This document shows positions 14,808 to 18,263 of a stretch of DNA of 18,263 bases, piece after piece; the first letter of the stretch is position 1; the number at the start of each line of letters is the position of its first letter. Below the pieces are notes generated by a model. That model was not told the DNA's origin and did no database searches. It saw only the letters and a program-made list of their open reading frames with translations. The stretch spans positions 1-18,263 of the forward strand of contig JBKPDL010000037.1 in NCBI GenBank assembly GCA_046727855.1, in the 5' to 3' direction. The position numbers and the translations under genes are program-made. The DNA comes from DASPWV01 sp046727855. GTDB lineage: Bacteria; Acidobacteriota; Vicinamibacteria; Vicinamibacterales; UBA2999.

Positions 14808-14813
14808 TAGACT
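14808..14813 (+). promoter_or_regulatory. Possible -10 box of a leaderless atpZ transcript
   Basis: TAGACT is followed by exactly six bases (CGCCCT) and then the GTG start of atpZ. There is no Shine-Dalgarno. The geometry is the same as at cobA-hemD (TAGAAT, six bases, GTG). No clear -35 box. Inference. Confidence 0.4.
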
Positions 14814-14819
14814 CGCCCT

Positions 14820-15032
14820 GTGATTTCGCGCGAATACGCTCAGCTTGTTGGCCAATTGATGACGGTCGGGCTCGCATTTGTTTTCGCGCTGGTGATCGGT
14901 TTTGGCGGCGGCTACCTGCTCGATCAGTGGCTCGGTACGAAGCCCTGGCTGTCGTTCCTCGGGTTTTTTCTTGGGCTTGCGGCGGGGATTTTAAACGTCT
15001 ATCGCATCATGCAGCTTGCGCAGAAACGGTGA
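14820..15032 (+). CDS. atpZ: AtpZ/AtpI-type small membrane protein of the ATP synthase operon
   Basis: A 70-residue protein with two membrane helices, typical of the small AtpZ proteins encoded at the head of F-ATP synthase operons, where they are thought to help membrane-sector assembly or ion supply. Helix 1 is around residues 13-33 (LMTVGLAFVFALVIGFGGGYLL), followed by the conserved DQWLGTKPWLSFLGFFLGLAAG and the C-terminal NVYRIMQ. The start is a GTG. An internal ATG at residue 14 is possible but would cut off the conserved N-terminal REYAQLVGQ. The stop overlaps the atpI GTG by 4 bases (GTGA). Confidence 0.85.
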   Translation: MISREYAQLVGQLMTVGLAFVFALVIGFGGGYLLDQWLGTKPWLSFLGFFLGLAAGILNVYRIMQLAQKR

Positions 15033-15415
15033 GCGCATCCCGTCTGCTGAAACGCGTCGAGCGCGACGCGGCGATCATCCTGGCGGCGACGGCTGCGGTG
15101 ACTTTTCTGCTCGAACCGGCGACGCCGCGGCTTGCGATAGGTGTGGTGGGCGGGGGCGTGCTGATCGGGCTGGCGTACTGGGCGATCCGCGGCGTTGTGG
15201 ACACGATGGTCGAGGGGGCGATTGAGGGCCAAAACCGGCGGAATTCGCGTGGTTCTGCGCTCGTGAAGTTTTTCACAAGACATGCTATACTCGCTCTCGC
15301 AGCCTACGGTATGATGGCCCGTTTGGAACTACACCCGATGGGCTTGCTGATCGGGATGTCGGCGTTTCCGGCCGCCGTTTTGTTCGAAGCCGCTCGGGCT
15401 GCGCGTAGGAAGTAG
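15029..15415 (+). CDS. atpI: ATP synthase protein I-like
   Basis: A 128-residue protein with four predicted membrane helices (about 14-33, 36-55, 82-98 and 101-120) and a charged middle loop (EGAIEGQNRRNSRGS). Size, topology and position match the UncI/AtpI family, an accessory factor in building the c-ring or membrane sector. The GTG start overlaps the atpZ stop. The frame is open far upstream of this GTG through the repeat island, but no start there is credible. Sequence identity to the family is weak by eye, so the name leans on context. Confidence 0.8.
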   Translation: MSASRLLKRVERDAAIILAATAAVTFLLEPATPRLAIGVVGGGVLIGLAYWAIRGVVDTMVEGAIEGQNRRNSRGSALVKFFTRHAILALAAYGMMARLELHPMGLLIGMSAFPAAVLFEAARAARRK

Positions 15416-15427
15416 GACGGAAGTTCC

Positions 15428-15580
15428 CGGTTTCCAGTTGCCAGTTCAAGGTTAGCTATCAGTTCCATTGAGATTTGAACAGTTGGGCAGGACGTTGAAC
15501 CGTCAGTTGCCTGTTGGAACTTCGAGCGCTGAACTTGAACTTTGAAGCTGAACTTTGAACTGGAAACCGCCAACCGGAAA
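15428..15580. repeat. Two-armed 7-base repeat island in the slot expected for atpB
   Basis: The left arm has heptads beginning GTT (GTTTCCA, GTTGCCA, GTTCAAG, GTTAGCT, 15430-15457). The right arm has heptads beginning AAC in register for several units (AACTTTG, AACTGGA, AACCGCC, AACCGGA) up to about 15580. CGGTTTCCAGTT (15428-15439) is an exact inverted repeat of 15558-15569. The middle is decayed but still rich in GTTGAAC/GAACTT words. No coding frame is supported in 15416-15599. Confidence 0.75.
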
Positions 15581-15599
15581 CTGATTTTTGGAGGGTTTT

Positions 15600-15947
15600 G
15601 TGAGCACTCGACGGTCCGTGTTGTCCCTGATGTCTCTGTTCGTCGTCCTCGCTGGCGCTGCGCCGGTGTACGCACAGGAGGCGGCCGCGGCGGCCGCGCC
15701 GAATAGCGGCCTCGTCCAGTGGTCGATCATCACGGCGGGCTTTGCGTTGGCGGTGGCGGCGTTCGGCGGCGCGCTCGGTCAGGGCCGCGCCGTGGCGTCG
15801 GCGACGGAAGCGATTGCACGCAATCCGGGGGCAGCCGGCGAAATCCGCGGCGCGCTCATCCTTGGTCTCGTTCTGATCGAGTCGCTCGTGATTTACGTGC
15901 TGCTCGTCACGCTGATTCTGTTCTTCATCAAGCCGTTTGGCGGCTAA
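15600..15947 (+). CDS. atpE: F-type ATP synthase c subunit with N-terminal signal-like extension
   Basis: The subunit that forms the rotating ion-carrying ring of the F0 sector in the inner membrane. The 115-residue protein has an N-terminal presequence (MSTRRSVLSLMSLFVVLAGAAPVYAQ, likely cut after residue 26), an alanine-rich spacer, helix 1 (WSIITAGFALAVAAFGGALGQGRA), the polar loop ARNPG (R74-N75-P76; usually RQP) and helix 2 (GALILGLVLIESLVIYVLLVTLILFF) with the ion-binding Glu94. Gln61, Glu94, Ser95 and Tyr99 fall where sodium-binding c subunits have equivalent residues. The start is a GTG with GGAGG (15590-15594) five bases upstream. A TTG at 15588 is in frame but overlaps that Shine-Dalgarno. 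Neither atpB before it nor atpF after it is present. Confidence 0.95.
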   Translation: MSTRRSVLSLMSLFVVLAGAAPVYAQEAAAAAAPNSGLVQWSIITAGFALAVAAFGGALGQGRAVASATEAIARNPGAAGEIRGALILGLVLIESLVIYVLLVTLILFFIKPFGG

Positions 15948-15963
15948 CGCCGCCGCGAATCTC

Positions 15964-16081
15964 GAGATTTAGAGATCTGGAGTAGATTTGGAGAATCTCC
16001 AAATCTTCAGATCTGCAAATTTCCAAATCTCGAGATTTCCAGATCGTCTCCAAATCTCCACATCCCCAAATCTCCAGATTC
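15964..16081. repeat. Two-armed 8-base repeat island between atpE and the transporter gene
   Basis: Left arm: GAGATTTA, GAGATCTG, GAGTAGATTTG, GAGAATC (15964-15997). Right arm, inverted: AAATCTTC, AGATCTGC, AAATTTCC, AAATCTCG, AGATTTCC, AGATCGTC (16001-16048, exact 8-base register), a 3-base slip, then AAATCTCC, ACATCCCC, AAATCTCC, AGATTC (16052-16081). The arms are reverse complements by unit. It begins 16 bases after the atpE stop. Confidence 0.9.
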
Positions 16082-16105
16082 ACGGCTCTCGACACCCTGC
16101 TGCTC

Positions 16106-17005
16106 GTGATGGTCGCTATCTGGGGCGCAAACTTTTCGGTCATCAAGTTCGCGCTTCGCGAATTCCCCCAGGTTTCGTTCAACGCACTCCGCCTGATTCT
16201 CGCGTCGGTCGTGTTTCTGGTCGCGATTGCTGTTCGCGAGAAGGACGCGTGGCGGCGCGCGCGGCTCGATTGGACGCGGATCGCACTACTCGGCATCATC
16301 GGTCACTTTCTTTATCAGCTCGCGTTTGTGGCCGGTGTGGCGCGCACGAGCGCAAGCAACGCGGCGCTGATCTTCGGTGCAACGCCGATTGCGGTGGCAC
16401 TGCTTGCGGCGCTTGCCGGCCACGAACGTGTCCCGTTCGCGCGCTGGGTTGGCGCCGCACTTTCACTGTTCGGCATTTACGTCGTCGTCGGACACCGTGC
16501 TGAGTGGTCGAACGCGACATTCCTCGGCGACGTGCTCGTGTTTGTCGGGATGTTCTGCTGGTCGACGTATTCCGTTGTGTCGCAACCGCTGCTCGAGCGT
16601 TTGTCGCCGCTCGTCGTCACTGGTTACTCGATGGTGATCGGCGCCGCGCTGTACGTGTTGTTTGCAACTCCCGCGTTCTTCGCGACCAATTGGCGGGCGA
16701 TCTCTCCTGCGAGCTGGCTGGCCATGACAATGTCGTCGCTGCTTGCGCTCGCCTTCGCATACATCGTCTGGTACACGGGCGTGCAGCGCATCGGTAGTTC
16801 GCGCACGGCGATCTACAGCAATCTGACACCAATCGTGGCGATGATCGTGGCCGCCGTCTGGCTCAACGAGCCGATCGAAACCACGCAAATCATCGGCGCG
16901 GCGACCATCATCGGCGGTGTGTTCGTGTCGCGATTCGCGTCCAGCGTATCAGCGCCTGAGCGCTCAGGACACGCCCCGCCACCAGTCACACCGCCCGAGT
17001 CGTAG
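16106..17005 (+). CDS. EamA/DMT-superfamily transporter, 5' end uncertain
   Basis: A 299-residue, roughly ten-helix inner-membrane transporter of the drug/metabolite family, with two EamA halves. The first half opens with IWGANFSVIKFALREFP and includes LALIFGATPIAVALLAAL-like helices; the second opens after LGDVLVFVGMFCWSTYSVVS and ends with NLTPIVAMIVAAVWLNEP...IIGAATIIGGV, a common ending. The substrate cannot be inferred. The start is a problem: GTG 16106 or ATG 16109 begins inside the first helix, while the codons just before (TALDTLLL) look like normal N-terminal sequence. The frame stays open upstream through the 8-base repeat to 15986 without ATG, GTG or TTG, and no Shine-Dalgarno is seen. 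Either a rare start is used or the repeat has replaced the original 5' end. Confidence 0.88.
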   Translation: MMVAIWGANFSVIKFALREFPQVSFNALRLILASVVFLVAIAVREKDAWRRARLDWTRIALLGIIGHFLYQLAFVAGVARTSASNAALIFGATPIAVALLAALAGHERVPFARWVGAALSLFGIYVVVGHRAEWSNATFLGDVLVFVGMFCWSTYSVVSQPLLERLSPLVVTGYSMVIGAALYVLFATPAFFATNWRAISPASWLAMTMSSLLALAFAYIVWYTGVQRIGSSRTAIYSNLTPIVAMIVAAVWLNEPIETTQIIGAATIIGGVFVSRFASSVSAPERSGHAPPPVTPPES

Positions 17006-17079
17006 CCAACGATCTGTTGTATCCTGCCGGCTTCGCTTCCCATTGCAAGTTTGCTTTCGTGCAGGAATCCCCTCACCTC

Positions 17080-17084
17080 GGAGG
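17080..17084 (+). promoter_or_regulatory. Shine-Dalgarno deciding the start at 17094
   Basis: GGAGG lies nine bases before ATG 17094. An in-frame ATG at 17085 directly abuts the Shine-Dalgarno and is less likely; using it would only add MLT before the signal peptide. Confidence 0.7.
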
Positions 17085-17093
17085 ATGTTGACG

Positions 17094-18263
17094 ATGAAGA
17101 CTCTATTCAGCAGCGTTGGCGCTGTTTTGATGGCGGCGCTGTTTTCGGCCACCGCCTCTGCGCAGGGCGGCGGCGCCAGCGTAACCGGTACGATTCAGGG
17201 ACGTGTGAACGACGCGAGCGGCGCGGTGCTGCCAGGCGTGACCGTCACGGCATCGAGCCCAGCGATGATCGGCACTCAGATTCAGGTCACGAACGAAAAC
17301 GGTCTCTACCGTTTTCCGGCCGTGCCCCCGGGGGTCTACACGCTCAGCTACGAGCTTGCCGGCTTCACGCCGAGCAAGCGCGACGGCATACAGATCGCGC
17401 TCGGCTTCACCGCCAACATCAACGTGGAGATGACGCTTGCGTCGCTCCAGGAAACGCTCACTGTGACCGGCGAGTCGCCCGTGATTGATACGTCGGCGAC
17501 GCGCATCCAGCAGAACTTCAAGCTCGATCAGCTCAACTCGATCCCGAACGGTCGCGATATGTGGGCGCTCCTCGCCGCCACGCCCGGTGTGGTCATGAGC
17601 CGTATCGACGTGGGCGGCAATCGCGCGGGAACCCAAACCGGTTACACGGCGTATGGCCTCAACGGTCAGGTGCGCACCTCGGTGGAAGGGATCAACACAA
17701 CCGAAGGCACGTCAGGCGCCGGCTTCTATTACGACTACGGGTCGTTCGAAGAGGTGTTCCTCGGCGTCGCCGGTCAGGGGGCCGAAGCGGCGACACCGGG
17801 GGTGCAGTCGAACTTCCTCGGCAGGTCAGGCGGCAACCGATTCAGCGGTGAGTTCTACGTCGATGGTTACAACAACTCGTTTCAGGGATCGAATCTCACG
17901 GAACAGCACATCAACGAGTTCGGCTTGCGCCCCGGCAGCAACGAGGTGCTGAAGTACTACGACGTCAACGTCAACATCGGCGGTCCAATCAAGAAGGACA
18001 AAGCGTGGTTTCACTACGCGCATCGTCGTCAGTTCAACTCCATCGATCAGCCGAACTTCGCCTTTGATGCCGAGTTCGACACCTGGAACACCAACCCGTC
18101 GGGGAAGGTGACGTATCAGGTGAATCGGAACAACAAGTTGATTGGGTATTACCAGTGGAACATGAAGACGCAGCCGACGCGTCTGGCTGGATGCTGCGGT
18201 ACCACCTACACGTACCAATCGATTGAGCCGACGGTTCGTCAGGCCTCGCCAAGCTGGGTCTGG
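17094..18263 (+). CDS. TonB-dependent receptor, Oar-like, N-terminal part (runs off the window)
   Basis: The first 390 residues of an outer-membrane TonB-dependent transporter of the Oar/carboxypeptidase-regulatory-like type common in Acidobacteriota. It has a signal peptide (MKTLFSSVGAVLMAALFSATASAQ), a CarboxypepD_reg-like domain at residues 30-115 (GTIQGRVNDASGAVLPGVTV, NENGLYRFPAVPPGVYTLSYELAGF), the linker ETLTVTGESPVIDTSA (120-135), then a plug domain (NSIPNGRDMWALLAATPGVV, EEVFLGVAGQGAEAATPG, SGGNRFSGEFYVDGYNN) and the first barrel strands (VNVNIGGPIKKDKAWFHYAHRRQFN). No stop occurs before the right edge, and full members are usually about 1000 residues or more. The ligand is unknown. 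A TGCC-type pair (AGCCGT, residues 371-376) in an early loop is a small oddity. Confidence 0.93.
   Translation, partial: MKTLFSSVGAVLMAALFSATASAQGGGASVTGTIQGRVNDASGAVLPGVTVTASSPAMIGTQIQVTNENGLYRFPAVPPGVYTLSYELAGFTPSKRDGIQIALGFTANINVEMTLASLQETLTVTGESPVIDTSATRIQQNFKLDQLNSIPNGRDMWALLAATPGVVMSRIDVGGNRAGTQTGYTAYGLNGQVRTSVEGINTTEGTSGAGFYYDYGSFEEVFLGVAGQGAEAATPGVQSNFLGRSGGNRFSGEFYVDGYNNSFQGSNLTEQHINEFGLRPGSNEVLKYYDVNVNIGGPIKKDKAWFHYAHRRQFNSIDQPNFAFDAEFDTWNTNPSGKVTYQVNRNNKLIGYYQWNMKTQPTRLAGCCGTTYTYQSIEPTVRQASPSWVW

Noticed and set aside
14660..15028. N-terminal extension of AtpI through the divergent gap and atpZ
   Set aside because: It overlaps atpZ in another frame and the repeat island; the GTG at 15029 overlapping the atpZ stop is the natural start.
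1..18263. Defence system, secretion system, biosynthetic cluster or mobile element
   Set aside because: I searched both strands and found only housekeeping, envelope and transport genes; the novelty, if any, is in the intergenic repeats and gene arrangement.

Overview
The window looks like a piece of an Acidobacteriota chromosome, most likely class Vicinamibacteria. This rests on three things: high GC (roughly 60-65% by eye), two adjacent von Willebrand A proteins of the secreted 'acidobacterial' type, and an Oar-like TonB-dependent receptor with an N-terminal carboxypeptidase-regulatory-like domain. The genes are ordinary chromosomal ones. I see no tRNA, rRNA, CRISPR array, insertion sequence, phage gene or integrase.

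Layout. Positions 1-3569 (+): the 3' part of dxr (isoprenoid synthesis), rseP (site-2 protease) and a secreted coiled-coil/glycine-rich protein. Positions 3657-14546 (all -), read from right to left: a degenerate-MIDAS VWFA protein, a canonical-MIDAS VWFA protein, a ccsA/hemX-type membrane protein, hemA, hemC, a cobA-hemD fusion, hemB, an exported D-aminoacylase-type amidohydrolase, and hemL. This is a nearly complete path from glutamyl-tRNA to uroporphyrinogen III, with a precorrin-2-forming domain and a heme-handling membrane protein. Several junctions are 4-base ATGA overlaps or abutting stop/start codons, so much of it is probably translationally coupled. Positions 14820-15947 (+): atpZ, atpI and atpE of the F-type ATP synthase, with atpB (subunit a) missing from its usual place. 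Positions 16106-17005 (+): an EamA drug/metabolite transporter. Positions 17094-18263 (+): the start of a TonB-dependent receptor that runs off the right edge.

The most unusual content is between the genes. Four gaps (11743-11882, 14602-14777, 15428-15580, 15964-16081) hold islands of short imperfect tandem units of 7, 9, 7 and 8 bases. In each island a left array is followed by a right array whose unit is roughly the reverse complement of the left one, so each could fold into a large imperfect hairpin. The unit sequence and length differ between islands while the architecture is the same. One island lies 12 bases upstream of hemA, one fills the slot where atpB is expected, and one runs up to the 5' end of the transporter gene, which then lacks an obvious start. 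Other points of note are a triplicated 13-base ribosome-binding unit at the hemL start, two GTG genes with a TANNNT box exactly 6 bases upstream and no Shine-Dalgarno (possible leaderless mRNAs), and a 15-base inverted repeat at the only convergent gene junction.
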